The notes under the pieces: model-generated
Databases searched by the model: none
What the model was told of the DNA's origin: nothing
The model's input: only the letters and a program-made list of their open reading frames with translations
Made by a program: the position numbers and the translations under genes
Assembly (NCBI RefSeq): GCF_000379725.1
Contig: NZ_KB903632.1
Location: 1-64,000, forward strand
Origin: Cytophaga aurantiaca DSM 3654
GTDB taxonomy: Bacteria; Bacteroidota; Bacteroidia; Cytophagales; Cytophagaceae
Direction of reading: 5' to 3'
DNA length: 64,000 nt
Part shown: in pieces, positions 26,299-36,029 of the stretch
Layout: each line of letters begins with the position of its first letter
Numbering within the stretch: the stretch's first letter is position 1

Positions 26299-29025
26299 AT
26301 GAACTTCAAACGAATTGTATTTTTTATTTCTTTCGCTGTTTTGGTATGCTGTATTCATACAAAAGCTTATGCGCAATTACATCTTTTAAAAGATAACAAA
26401 ACCTGTTTATATGGATATACGAATGAAGCAGGAGAATGGATTGTGCCGGCACAATATGTATATGCGGAAGAATTCTCTGATAAAAACTATGCAGTCGTAG
26501 GAAACGGAGACAAAACTGGATTACTGGATACAACTGGCACATTTATCCTACCATTGATCTATGATCAGATTGTAGTTTATTATCGTGAAAATTATTATCT
26601 ATTAAAAAATGACAGCACCTATTCAATATTTGATGTTACAGATAAAAAAGTTCATTACAAGAATTTCCTGTACCCTATTACACAATATAAAAACAGTTAT
26701 GTTATTTTTCAAAAAGGAGCGTATTACGGATTAGCCTTCAATGAAAAAATTGTATTTGACAATGTATACCACATTAATAATAACGTATACACCCAGGTAG
26801 CAATCGTTCATCATGGGCCTTATAACAATGATTCTCTGCGCTTATACGATTTACAAAAAAATGCATTTATAAGCGAAGATTTCTATAACTGGATATCTCT
26901 GGAAGGCGAAAATCATTATTTAGTAAGAAAGCATGATCGCTATGGCATGATCGATAAAACCGGAAAAATTGCCATTCCTTTTTCATATTCTGCACTGTAT
27001 TCAAATTCATACAGTCATCCTATTCTTGTTATGCGTAATGTGAATAATAAAGGATACGATGTATATAGTCTCACTGGTAAAAAGTTAAACCGCAAACCAT
27101 ACCCGTATATAGATACAGTGCTTGTTGAAAAGAATCTATATATCATTTCTAAAAATAAAAAATTTGGAATATTAAAAGCAGATGGAACATTAGGATTACC
27201 ATGCATCTATGACAGTATTACACATTTAGAATGGAATAATATATATTTACTATATCAAGACAAAGGCATTCATGTATCAAGCAATGAAGGGGTAATTCTT
27301 AATAAAAAACAATATAAAAACATTTGTTTTCCCTCGAGTTTATTTAAACCCGATGAAGAGACCCCACATTCCGCCTATTACGAAGAGCAACTCCCCCTTA
27401 TTGTAAACATCTGGAATGACAGCTCAGTTAGTATTATAATTATAGATTCTTTAAAGGAGCATACAACGGGTGATGGGTATGAAATGGAAACAGATATACG
27501 GCTGTATGCAAATGAGAAATACGGATTTCTTTCAACAAGTCTCAACTATATTCTTCCTCCTGCTTACGATATGATCTTCCCATTTGAAACGGATCAATAC
27601 AGTACATCTATTCTGAATGAGGAGCGTTTTGGTATTATGTCTCGAAACGGAGAAGTGGTCATTGAACCGGAATATCTTTTTATTGAACAGAATCCATTTT
27701 CAGATTCTTCTTTCATTTTCATGTCTGAAGAAAATTTATTCGGAATAAAAAACAGTGAAGGTGATATACTTATACAGCCAGTATATACTGCACTTAGCGG
27801 GTACGACCCTGAACATGATTATTGCTGGGCACAGCACATCGATAGTACCGAGCTACGATTGATTGATCGTAACGAAGAATTAAAAAGTCTGTATGATTTT
27901 GCATATCCGGTTTCACTATCCTTAGAAAAAAACACCATTGTGCGTGTTCGGGTATCCGATGTGATTGAAGAAGTTTATAAAACAGGTGTACTCGACTGTA
28001 GCACCTTACTACCTGTAATACCTTTTGTGTATGAAAAGATCGCCGCACTTAACGACAGTATGTATTTATGTATGATGGAAGAAAATTATACAAATTCAAC
28101 GCATTTGGATTTATACATACATGATATGCGCATTGATTCTGTTACCGGAATCAGTATACTTCCAGAAAATATCATTGCAATTGAACGCAATTACAATTGG
28201 GGATATTTCAGAGATGGTGCATGGCTGATTCGTCCGACTAAAAAACCATTAGGTTATATATTAGATGAGCGATCAGTTATTCAGATGCAGTCCCAGACTT
28301 TCGCAGGCTTATCCTACGAAGATTTTGTAGACTATGAGATCACAATTGAATTTTACACTACAGCTACATCTAATCCATTAAGCCATTCACTCAACAATGA
28401 GATCTTGTGGTGGTATTGCAATGATCAGAAGCTTTCATTCAACAATATATATATGTATGAAGACACAGAAAATATTCCTGTGTTATATACAAATGATTAT
28501 GTAACTAATGTAATAGAGTCTAAAGACGATGAATATGAAGAATATTACTACGGAAACTCAAACATTAATACAAGTACAAGTGAAATTATTTACGCTGTAA
28601 TACATTCTGCTTCCTTCGCAGAAATCAGATTTAGAAGAGAGTATTGGAACAGATATGCTTCCGAGATTATACACGATAATAAACAATATACGATCACTAA
28701 TACAAATCAGTTAAAACAGCTTTCTCTGGCAGACATAACCAATCATCCACAATATAAAGCTTTACTAAGTGCGTTAATTAATATACATCTGGATTCATTG
28801 GAAGATATTCAATTGCCCTGCACAGACAGAGATAATATTATTGAATTGACTAAAGGATATCAATTTGAGAAAGAAGGCCTTCGTTTTTATTTTAAGGATG
28901 AGCGGTATGAGTATAATAATTTTGAAGAGCAAGAAATAGAGGCACTAATTCCATATTCTGAATTGATGATTTATTTCAAAAAATCTGTTTATATTTCATT
29001 ACTTTACCGTAACTCTATAAAGTAA
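26299..29025 (+). CDS. WG-repeat protein, exported
   Basis: 908 residues with a signal peptide (MNFKRIVFFISFAVLVCCIHTKAYA). Many WG-type repeats follow, of the form KxGxxDxxGxxxxPxxYDxI, for instance YGYTNEAGEWIVPAQY, TGLLDTTGTFILPLIYDQI, YGMIDKTGKIAIPFSY, FGIMSRNGEVVIEPEY. They extend over roughly residues 30-620. The last ~280 residues are different, with predicted mixed alpha/beta structure and no recognised domain. WG-repeat proteins are typical of Bacteroidota envelopes; their binding target is unknown. The stop codon overlaps the start of the next gene (TAATG), linking it to two small membrane proteins. Confidence 0.82.
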   Translation: MNFKRIVFFISFAVLVCCIHTKAYAQLHLLKDNKTCLYGYTNEAGEWIVPAQYVYAEEFSDKNYAVVGNGDKTGLLDTTGTFILPLIYDQIVVYYRENYYLLKNDSTYSIFDVTDKKVHYKNFLYPITQYKNSYVIFQKGAYYGLAFNEKIVFDNVYHINNNVYTQVAIVHHGPYNNDSLRLYDLQKNAFISEDFYNWISLEGENHYLVRKHDRYGMIDKTGKIAIPFSYSALYSNSYSHPILVMRNVNNKGYDVYSLTGKKLNRKPYPYIDTVLVEKNLYIISKNKKFGILKADGTLGLPCIYDSITHLEWNNIYLLYQDKGIHVSSNEGVILNKKQYKNICFPSSLFKPDEETPHSAYYEEQLPLIVNIWNDSSVSIIIIDSLKEHTTGDGYEMETDIRLYANEKYGFLSTSLNYILPPAYDMIFPFETDQYSTSILNEERFGIMSRNGEVVIEPEYLFIEQNPFSDSSFIFMSEENLFGIKNSEGDILIQPVYTALSGYDPEHDYCWAQHIDSTELRLIDRNEELKSLYDFAYPVSLSLEKNTIVRVRVSDVIEEVYKTGVLDCSTLLPVIPFVYEKIAALNDSMYLCMMEENYTNSTHLDLYIHDMRIDSVTGISILPENIIAIERNYNWGYFRDGAWLIRPTKKPLGYILDERSVIQMQSQTFAGLSYEDFVDYEITIEFYTTATSNPLSHSLNNEILWWYCNDQKLSFNNIYMYEDTENIPVLYTNDYVTNVIESKDDEYEEYYYGNSNINTSTSEIIYAVIHSASFAEIRFRREYWNRYASEIIHDNKQYTITNTNQLKQLSLADITNHPQYKALLSALINIHLDSLEDIQLPCTDRDNIIELTKGYQFEKEGLRFYFKDERYEYNNFEEQEIEALIPYSELMIYFKKSVYISLLYRNSIK

Positions 29026-29384
29026 TGAATTCAAAAAACCTTACAAAATTTTTCGTCTTTATATTAACCATATTCATTGCTGAAATTGTATCTACCGTAG
29101 CAAAGAATTACTTAAACATTCACACAGGTTACAGAGATCCCTACAAATTAACAGCTATTCAAATGGGTATTATTGTAGTGATTTATTATCCGATCTTTAC
29201 ATTGCTTAGCGGCCTATCAGAATTCATTTCAAAAAACTTTTTCAAGAAAACAAAAAGTGCAATCACCGGTGGTATCCCGGGATTGATTATCGCGTTTTTA
29301 ATCGGGCTTGTAATCTGCTATGGTATCTTTTTAAAATTATGGCACCACATAAATATTGTAGAGGTGTTGTGGAGGAAACTTTGA
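29025..29384 (+). CDS. Small membrane protein of unknown function (119 aa)
   Basis: The start overlaps the WG-repeat gene stop (TAATG). Three hydrophobic segments are visible: residues ~9-27, ~46-65 and ~85-108; the last contains a GIPGLIIAFLIGLVICYGIF stretch. No family recognised. Likely an inner-membrane partner of the preceding or following gene, by position only. Confidence 0.6.
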   Translation: MNSKNLTKFFVFILTIFIAEIVSTVAKNYLNIHTGYRDPYKLTAIQMGIIVVIYYPIFTLLSGLSEFISKNFFKKTKSAITGGIPGLIIAFLIGLVICYGIFLKLWHHINIVEVLWRKL

Positions 29385-29386
29385 TT

Positions 29387-30019
29387 ATGTTTTTACTTTA
29401 CTGGTTTGTCATATTATTCGTTTTCTTTGGACTAAGATATCTTATTCTAAAAAATCAGTGGTGCGCTGCAAATAAGGTTTCAAAGATACTTTTAATCATC
29501 CATCTTGTACCGCTGGTATTACTACTTATTTCCATAGTGCTTTATTTTTATGGCCTTTCCTTCAGAGGGTATGATTCCACTTCGATTATTTTTATTTGTA
29601 CAGTTGGAACGGGCATTCCATTTTATTTATTACGAAAAAAGGAATTCCTTAAGCCGGCATTAAATTACATACTTATTGGAATCTGCGCCTTTTCAGTACC
29701 GTCATTTGCAGCTTACACGTATCACACATTAACTACCTTCAAAGACGACATTTATTACGAAGATGATACATGCCGACTTCAACAAACATTTAATGGGATT
29801 ATGGCACCAAAAACATTTCCATCTTTATTTGTTAAAAAAGGAATGATCGAAAAAAGATATCAACCTGATGAAGGTGAAGAACCGATAAACAATGATCAAT
29901 CCATTCAATCCATTAAAATTATTAAAAACCATCCGGATTCCATCGAAATAATTGTTCAACATCCGGATATGTATGACAGGTCTAAAACTTCGTTGTATAG
30001 CATTCGAATGAAAGAATAG
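29387..30019 (+). CDS. Membrane protein of unknown function (210 aa)
   Basis: I place the start at ATG 29387 rather than the in-frame ATG at 29339, because 29387 begins with a hydrophobic segment (MFLLYWFVILFVFFG), has GTGGAGGAAAC about 8 bp upstream and avoids a 46-bp overlap. Four membrane segments occupy residues ~1-135, followed by a soluble C-terminal part of about 75 residues with YHTLTTFKDDIYYEDD and predicted beta strands. Family not recognised. Translationally close to the preceding gene; probably one three-gene unit with the WG-repeat protein. Confidence 0.6.
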   Translation: MFLLYWFVILFVFFGLRYLILKNQWCAANKVSKILLIIHLVPLVLLLISIVLYFYGLSFRGYDSTSIIFICTVGTGIPFYLLRKKEFLKPALNYILIGICAFSVPSFAAYTYHTLTTFKDDIYYEDDTCRLQQTFNGIMAPKTFPSLFVKKGMIEKRYQPDEGEEPINNDQSIQSIKIIKNHPDSIEIIVQHPDMYDRSKTSLYSIRMKE

Positions 30020-30047
30020 ACCAGATTAAAATATTTGTTCACGAGTA

Positions 30048-30073
30048 GGCACAAGCGAATGCTTGCGCCAGCG
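30048..30073. repeat. REP-like element, copy A
   Basis: GGCACAAGCGAATGCTTGCGCC, nearly the same as 30561-30585, including the following AGCG. Lies between convergent genes. Confidence 0.6.
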
Positions 30074-30075
30074 CA

Positions 30076-30486
30076 TTAACTAGGCAATTTTTCTTTAATA
30101 AGTCCATATACAAACGTGCCTGCTATTGCTGAAACAATCGCAACCAGCATTACCTCTACCCCATTCCCTACAAGAGCGAACAACGGTCCGGGACATGCGC
30201 CTGTCAATGCCCAGCCTAAGCCAAAGATAATTCCTCCAGGCAATAGACCTTTGTGATATTCTTTGCTGATCAAACGGATATCTTCTCCGCCAAAACTTTT
30301 CAAATTAAATTTCTTAATAAGAAAAACAGAGATAGCTCCGATAACAACAGCAGAACCTATAATACCAAACATGTGTATGCTTTGAAAGTGAAACATCTCC
30401 TGAATACGGAACCAGGAGATTACTTCTGCTTTGGTCAATACAATGCCAAAGTAGATACCGATGAGAAAGAATTTTATATACTTCAT
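30076..30486 (-). CDS. YeeE/YedE-type sulfur transporter, half protein (136 aa)
   Basis: 136 residues with three to four membrane segments. The GACPGP motif (GWALTGACPGPLFALVGNG) is the conserved Cys motif of the YeeE/YedE (thiosulfate, TsuA-like) family. The protein is about half the length of the single-chain family members, matching the small half (DUF6691-type). It is followed upstream by the larger half at 30595, transcribed in the same direction, 108 bp away. Together they would form a full transporter of a sulfur compound in the inner membrane. Substrate inferred from the family. Confidence 0.85.
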   Translation of the reverse strand: MKYIKFFLIGIYFGIVLTKAEVISWFRIQEMFHFQSIHMFGIIGSAVVIGAISVFLIKKFNLKSFGGEDIRLISKEYHKGLLPGGIIFGLGWALTGACPGPLFALVGNGVEVMLVAIVSAIAGTFVYGLIKEKLPS

Positions 30487-30520
30487 AGTTAGTTGCGAGT
30501 TGATTGTTTCTAGTTATCAG

Positions 30521-30585
30521 CTGGCGTAAGCATTTGCTTGTGCCTTTCAAATAATATAAAGCACAAGCAAATGCTTGCGCCAGCG
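30521..30585. repeat. REP-like inverted repeat between the two YeeE halves
   Basis: The left arm (GCTGGCGTAAGCATTTGCTTGTGC, 30521-30543) is matched by the inverted right arm (30561-30585) with one mismatch in about 24 bp. The same word appears a third time at 30048-30073. It may form a strong hairpin in the mRNA between the two halves. Confidence 0.7.
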
Positions 30586-30594
30586 TTCTCTATT

Positions 30595-31149
30595 TCACAT
30601 TGCTAGTACGTAAGGCAGGATCAGATACGTCATGAACAGTCCGCCGATGAAGAAGCCTACTACGGCGATCAATGAATTAACGCTTAGTAATGACAAGCCC
30701 ATGATCGCGTGACCGGATGTACAGCCATTTGCATAACGAGTACCGAAGCCTACTAAGAAACCACCAATGATAATCATGATGAACCCTCTCAGTGTAAATA
30801 ATCCTTCCCACGAGAAAATATCTGCCGGTGCCAATCCATCAAACTGATGAACGCCTTGCTGATTTAAGATCGCATAGGTATCGTCTCCCACACCAACGGT
30901 AGGATTCAAATAGGTATGTGCAACCCATGCACCCGCAACCGTACCAAGGATCAATACCAGATTCCAGATCTCTTTTTTCCAATCGTAATCAAAGAACTTA
31001 ATAGACTTGGGAGCAAACATTGCACAGATGTGCCTGAAGTTTGAAGACACTCCAAATTGTTTGTTTGTTATAAATAATAACAAGGGCACCATCAGTCCTA
31101 GTAAAGGACCCGAAATATACCAGGGCCAGGGTTGAGTTATAAATTCCAT
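30595..31149 (-). CDS. YeeE/YedE-type sulfur transporter, half protein (184 aa)
   Basis: 184 residues with about five membrane segments. Contains the second YeeE/YedE Cys motif, in YANGCTSGHAIMGLSLLS, and an N-terminal GPLLGLMVPLLLF segment. In single-chain homologues this motif and the GACPGP motif lie in one protein; here they are in two genes. Start at 31149 fits the family N-terminus. First gene of the pair on the minus strand. Confidence 0.87.
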   Translation of the reverse strand: MEFITQPWPWYISGPLLGLMVPLLLFITNKQFGVSSNFRHICAMFAPKSIKFFDYDWKKEIWNLVLILGTVAGAWVAHTYLNPTVGVGDDTYAILNQQGVHQFDGLAPADIFSWEGLFTLRGFIMIIIGGFLVGFGTRYANGCTSGHAIMGLSLLSVNSLIAVVGFFIGGLFMTYLILPYVLAM

Positions 31150-31344
31150 AATGATGTAATATGTTTTAAGAAAGCCACTTTAAGAACACAGGTACTTTTA
31201 CGAAAATATTCATTTACAGTGACAAGTTGTGTTTCGTGTAGGATTATTTACTGGTATGATTCCCTTTATATAGATTACAAATCCACTTCCTGTATTTTCA
31301 GTATATAACACCAAACAGATGTTATATAATTCCCAAAAATAAAA

Positions 31345-31374
31345 AATCCCAAGCCTCAATTGAAGCTTAGGATT
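31345..31374 (-). terminator. Terminator after the large T9SS gene
   Basis: On the minus strand AATCCTAAGC and GCTTGGGATT form a stem with two G-U pairs, followed by a T-rich run. It begins 27 bp after the stop of the 1530-aa gene and ends the six-gene unit. Confidence 0.75.
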
Positions 31375-31401
31375 TTCATACAATATACTTTTAAAATAAA
31401 C

Positions 31402-34400
31402 TTAATGCAACACTACAAACTTCTGTGTCTTGACACCATCGTTGCTATTGCTAATGCGTAAGGTGTAGAAACCATTTGCATAGCTTTGTGTATTGATTGT
31501 AAAGCCATCTGTACCATCCTTCAATGTACCTTGTCCTACTGTTCTGCCAAGCTCATCTACAATTACCCAATTGTATTCTCCTGAAAGTTTACCGTTTAAA
31601 ATAACCGTAGTAAGATCATTCGCCGGATTCGGATACAAGGTCACAGTTGAGCTTACTTCAGTAGGATCGAAGATTGGAGTCGTAACTGTTGAACCCAAAC
31701 CTTTATAAGCCACTTGATAAATTTCTTTTGTAACGTTGTCTTGTACGAAGGCGATCATGGCAAGTTTATTCGGATCATATATTCCCGCATTTGAATAGTC
31801 ACAATCAAAAGTAATCGTAGCGCTACTATTTTTCGCCCATGTAGTTGAAAAACCTGTACCTGCTGCATCCGGAAGAAATTTTGCATGTACCCATTGATAA
31901 TTGGTTTCTCCATTAATACCGGTTACATTACTAACATAACGTTCCAAAACAGATATGTATAATGTCACCGGATTTGAAACAGGAATATTTGCAGTAATAT
32001 TTACTGTTCCAGTGATTGTTGAAGAAGTAAATGTTGGGTCAATTTTAATCTTAAATCCAGGATCTTTTAAAATTGCTTTTATAATTGTTGTATCCTGTAA
32101 AACAGTTGCTGGATGCCCTACAGATTCTGAACCGTTCACAACTGCATAAGGAATAATTGACACCCCATTAAATAATGATCTTGCTCCTGGATCAGCCGTA
32201 TTACGATTATAGAAAGGATCAGGCAATGAGTAACCAACGTGATACTGCAGTCCAACAACATCTAATGGATACTGGTTTATTTTTGAATAAAACATTTCAT
32301 TTTCAACCTTTGTTACCGGATAAGCATTATTGGTAAATTGTTCTATTAATAACATTTTAGTTCTTTCGCCTATCCATATATTGTCAAATGCGAATCCATC
32401 TGAAACATTTTTAGTAGAACCAAAAGCTACCCTAAAACGAATATTTTTATTTGAAGCAATCTCATTGTCTAATGTATAACGCGCATTCTTAAAACCTACG
32501 CTATCCATGTAAGACCATCCATACTGACCGACACTCTGTTCACCTGGATTTCCTGCAATCCCGAAGTCATCATACCAGTTAATCCCTATTCCCTTTTCAT
32601 TTTTCCCTAATGTTTCCCAAACTTTACCATCGTATGAATATTGTAATGCTGCACCATTAAGTTTATCAAGAGTCGCATTCCAGATATCCAATGTAATCAT
32701 GGGACGCGTTAAACTATCCATACTAAAACACGGACTATAAACATAGGACTGCTCAAGTGGTTTATTAGAGCCCGTCAGGCCTGTCACCCAAAAATTATTT
32801 GCAGTTGTTTTAATTACTGATTTAGAAGGCTGTCCCCAAATCCATGTCGATACAGTATCAGCTACACTGCTTGAAACCCAGCCACCACCGTCTGCTTGAA
32901 AATCATTTACATAAGGTGTATTAGGACCCAGCACCTTTGCTGGAAGTATATAAACATTTTGAGAAAGTTTAGCTTTACATTTGTAATCAGACACTGCCTC
33001 TAAAGATACTTCGTAAATACCAGGTCCGCTGAATTGATGGTTTATATTTCCAAACAAAGGATCTGTAACAGTAGATCTGATAATATTTCCTGAAGACGTT
33101 CCATTTGAAAAGTCCCAGCGAATTGTATCAATGTTTCCAACTACAATACTGGATAAATTCTTGAACTGTGTATTTTGCTGATTACAGATTTCATCCCAAG
33201 TAAAGTTTATTTTTGGATATGAGCCTATTGTAATTATTTTCTTTTCTACATTTTGACATCCCTGACTTGTTATTGTTGTATAGTTTATACTATGGCTTCC
33301 TGCAGATAAATTTGTATCTAAATCTTTCTTTATGAAATTTTTAGAATCAATCTCCCAAATCCATTTATTAATTATACTTGAGGAAACACCTGAGCCTGAA
33401 TTAAAAGTAGTAAATGAGTCTCTAAAACGAATAATATCTTTTTCACAAACAGTAGACAAACTAAAGTCTGGTTCAGGCTTACCAAAAACAATTGTAGATA
33501 TCGTTGAATCTTCACTACAACCATTTAAATCCTTAAAAGTATAGGTGATAAAATGCTGTCCTACTCCTGCTAAATCCGGGATAAATTTTGAACCCGCAAT
33601 TGCACTTGAAATAGGATTACTTGAAAATCCTCCAGACAGCCCAGTAGAAGGAAGAGGAAAAGGGTTTAATTCAGCGATCGAATCTTTGTCGCAATACTTA
33701 GGTTTAAGTCCTGTAAAATATACTAATGGCAATGAATTTATAACAACAGTATCGATAATTGAATTGGTACATTGATTCGCATCTTCGTATGTATATTTTA
33801 GATAATATGTATCAGGATTTCCATTTGACGGTAAAAATTTCAATGGTGATTGTTGCAATGGATTTTTTATAATAGATGCTTGCACTTTTGCTGTTATAGA
33901 AACAGCCCCTCCACTTGGAGAACCATTTAAACTTACATCAGAACTACCAAAACAATACGCAGCACTAGTACTGTTATTTGTAAGACCGAACAAATGAACT
34001 TCTGGAAGTTTATTAACTGTTGTTTCAAATGTAAAGCTATTAATACAGCCTTGAGGAGACTGATAAGTATATGTAATTAGATATTTTTTCGAATCTAATT
34101 CAGTATCAGCAAGCTTAGATGGTTTAAATATCGGTTTATTAAGACTATTTGTATCAACAATATTATTGAAATAGCCTTTACCTCCAGCAGGTATTATATT
34201 CGCATTAACTACAATAGTTGCTGGAACTTCGGAGACACAATATGAAGATTTAACTCCTGAAAATCCAACATTTTTAGGAAGTGATAACACCAATGTTGAA
34301 TCAAGAACAGAAACTGTACAACCATAACTATCCGTATATGTTGCATTCATCTTAGCATACGTATTGTCTGGAATATTTTTCGATGAAAATTTATTATTCG

Positions 34401-35994
34401 ACACGCCATCACCAAAAAAACTAATACCACTTCCTGTACGATTTACAGAAGCAGACAATACAACTAAAGAATCTGACTTACAATATTGAGGAGCTAAATT
34501 ATTAATTTTAATGACTGGCTTATCGATTACATATACATATGAAATGGTTTTACCTTTAGTAGGATCAGTAAATACAATCATATAATATGTTCCCAAAACA
34601 GGAGCATTTGACGGCTTAAATGTACCAATTCCATTGTCATTAAACGGATCATAAATCATTAATGATGAATAATCCGCATTAGTAAAATATTCAACGCATG
34701 TATATTTGCCAATACCATTTGGTATTGACATAGTTACATCAGAAGATGTAGGACAATAATAGGTGCCTAATCCGTTTATTACTCCTCCACTTGGCTTAGA
34801 CACATTGATAGTTTTTGTTTTTGTTGCAATACAACCATTGGGAGCTTCTAATGTTCTTGTAATGGTTGATGTTCCTTCCCCAATTACATTTGGATAAAAT
34901 CGAGAAACGCCTAACGAGTTCGTTGAAACTCCATTTCCAGTTACAGTAATTATTCCACCATTAGTTGGATTTGATTGATCCCCTGTAATTAATATTGAAT
35001 CTTCTGTATTGAAATAACTTGCCTCACTAGGGCTAGTTATTGTAACGGATGGAGATTGCAATATTGTTGTTTGCTGAGTATACGAGCCTTGACAACCATT
35101 ATTTGTATAGGTATATGTTACAGATTTATTTGTTCCAACTCCAGCATTAGTTGGATTAAAAAAAGTTGTATTCACAATACCACTACCTGAAAATGTTCCT
35201 CCTGCTGGAAAGCCTGTTAATAAAATTTCCTGATCAGCGCTACAACAGGAGTTGGGCAAACCAAAAAAAGTAACTGACGGAATTGGTTTAACCAAAATAT
35301 GTACAGTATCTGATCCCGGACATCCATTATCTGTAGCAGCATAAGTAATTATATATGAACCTGCTCCTGCCTGACTTGGCTTAAATGTATTTCCTGTTAA
35401 TCCCGAAGATGCTGGAGAAACGGAATAAGAACCTCCATTCGGACTACCGTTTAAATTAATATCCGACCCATTTGAACAAACAATTTTAGCTGTAGCATTA
35501 AGATTTACATATGCGCCGGCACTTGTTACAACAGCATGCACTTTATTATCGCCAGAATTATTTCCAACTTGCATGGCATTACCACTACGAACTAAATTTT
35601 GTGAACCTGAGGGGCTATTTGCTCGTATTTGAATATTACTCAGTACAAATTTGTCTGTAGTTGCAGTAGCATTTATAAAATAAATAAGTGTAATTTTTGA
35701 TGCCGTAACCGTTAATGCAGAAAAAGTAATATCATTCCCGGTAGCAGTAACAGAGCCATTTCCAGGATTAAACTCAAAGTTGGATGGAGCATTGATTTCA
35801 TATGTTTGTACATTCCCTGAAATCGAAAATTCTGTTGCAGCAGATTCTGCAATCGTAATATTTCCAATTGTTGTATAAGTAGTTCCTACACATAAATTAA
35901 AACTCCCACCAGAAGTAACATTAACATTTGCAAGAGTATCCGTTACCAGAACGAATAAACAAGCAAGCACAATATATAGGCGTTTAGAAAACAT
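31402..35994 (-). CDS. Giant secreted protein with Omp28-like domain and T9SS type A sorting domain
   Basis: 1530 residues. A signal peptide (MFSKRLYIVLACLFVLVTDTLA) starts it. Residues ~30-870 contain repeated Ig/SprB-like units with Cys-containing strands of the type ...YCxxS..V.L.G.P.GG.FSG.G; residues ~880-1080 look like PKD domains; ~1085-1210 a beta-sandwich (choice-of-anchor-J-like, ending DGFAFDNIWIGERT). Residues ~1213-1400 (LLIEQFTNNAYPVTK) resemble Omp28-related proteins, with a thioredoxin-like start. The end (~1450-1530, YPNPANDLTTVIL... FVVLH) is a T9SS type A sorting domain. It is the last gene of the six-gene unit. Role as adhesin or surface receptor is inference. Confidence 0.85.
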   Translation of the reverse strand: MFSKRLYIVLACLFVLVTDTLANVNVTSGGSFNLCVGTTYTTIGNITIAESAATEFSISGNVQTYEINAPSNFEFNPGNGSVTATGNDITFSALTVTASKITLIYFINATATTDKFVLSNIQIRANSPSGSQNLVRSGNAMQVGNNSGDNKVHAVVTSAGAYVNLNATAKIVCSNGSDINLNGSPNGGSYSVSPASSGLTGNTFKPSQAGAGSYIITYAATDNGCPGSDTVHILVKPIPSVTFFGLPNSCCSADQEILLTGFPAGGTFSGSGIVNTTFFNPTNAGVGTNKSVTYTYTNNGCQGSYTQQTTILQSPSVTITSPSEASYFNTEDSILITGDQSNPTNGGIITVTGNGVSTNSLGVSRFYPNVIGEGTSTITRTLEAPNGCIATKTKTINVSKPSGGVINGLGTYYCPTSSDVTMSIPNGIGKYTCVEYFTNADYSSLMIYDPFNDNGIGTFKPSNAPVLGTYYMIVFTDPTKGKTISYVYVIDKPVIKINNLAPQYCKSDSLVVLSASVNRTGSGISFFGDGVSNNKFSSKNIPDNTYAKMNATYTDSYGCTVSVLDSTLVLSLPKNVGFSGVKSSYCVSEVPATIVVNANIIPAGGKGYFNNIVDTNSLNKPIFKPSKLADTELDSKKYLITYTYQSPQGCINSFTFETTVNKLPEVHLFGLTNNSTSAAYCFGSSDVSLNGSPSGGAVSITAKVQASIIKNPLQQSPLKFLPSNGNPDTYYLKYTYEDANQCTNSIIDTVVINSLPLVYFTGLKPKYCDKDSIAELNPFPLPSTGLSGGFSSNPISSAIAGSKFIPDLAGVGQHFITYTFKDLNGCSEDSTISTIVFGKPEPDFSLSTVCEKDIIRFRDSFTTFNSGSGVSSSIINKWIWEIDSKNFIKKDLDTNLSAGSHSINYTTITSQGCQNVEKKIITIGSYPKINFTWDEICNQQNTQFKNLSSIVVGNIDTIRWDFSNGTSSGNIIRSTVTDPLFGNINHQFSGPGIYEVSLEAVSDYKCKAKLSQNVYILPAKVLGPNTPYVNDFQADGGGWVSSSVADTVSTWIWGQPSKSVIKTTANNFWVTGLTGSNKPLEQSYVYSPCFSMDSLTRPMITLDIWNATLDKLNGAALQYSYDGKVWETLGKNEKGIGINWYDDFGIAGNPGEQSVGQYGWSYMDSVGFKNARYTLDNEIASNKNIRFRVAFGSTKNVSDGFAFDNIWIGERTKMLLIEQFTNNAYPVTKVENEMFYSKINQYPLDVVGLQYHVGYSLPDPFYNRNTADPGARSLFNGVSIIPYAVVNGSESVGHPATVLQDTTIIKAILKDPGFKIKIDPTFTSSTITGTVNITANIPVSNPVTLYISVLERYVSNVTGINGETNYQWVHAKFLPDAAGTGFSTTWAKNSSATITFDCDYSNAGIYDPNKLAMIAFVQDNVTKEIYQVAYKGLGSTVTTPIFDPTEVSSTVTLYPNPANDLTTVILNGKLSGEYNWVIVDELGRTVGQGTLKDGTDGFTINTQSYANGFYTLRISNSNDGVKTQKFVVLH

Positions 35995-36029
35995 AAGGTC
36001 TTAATATTTTTTATTACAATACATTTAAA

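Noticed and set aside
29339-29386. Upstream start for the 210-aa membrane protein
   Set aside because: Would overlap the preceding gene by 46 bp; ATG 29387 has an RBS-like GGAGG and starts at a membrane segment.
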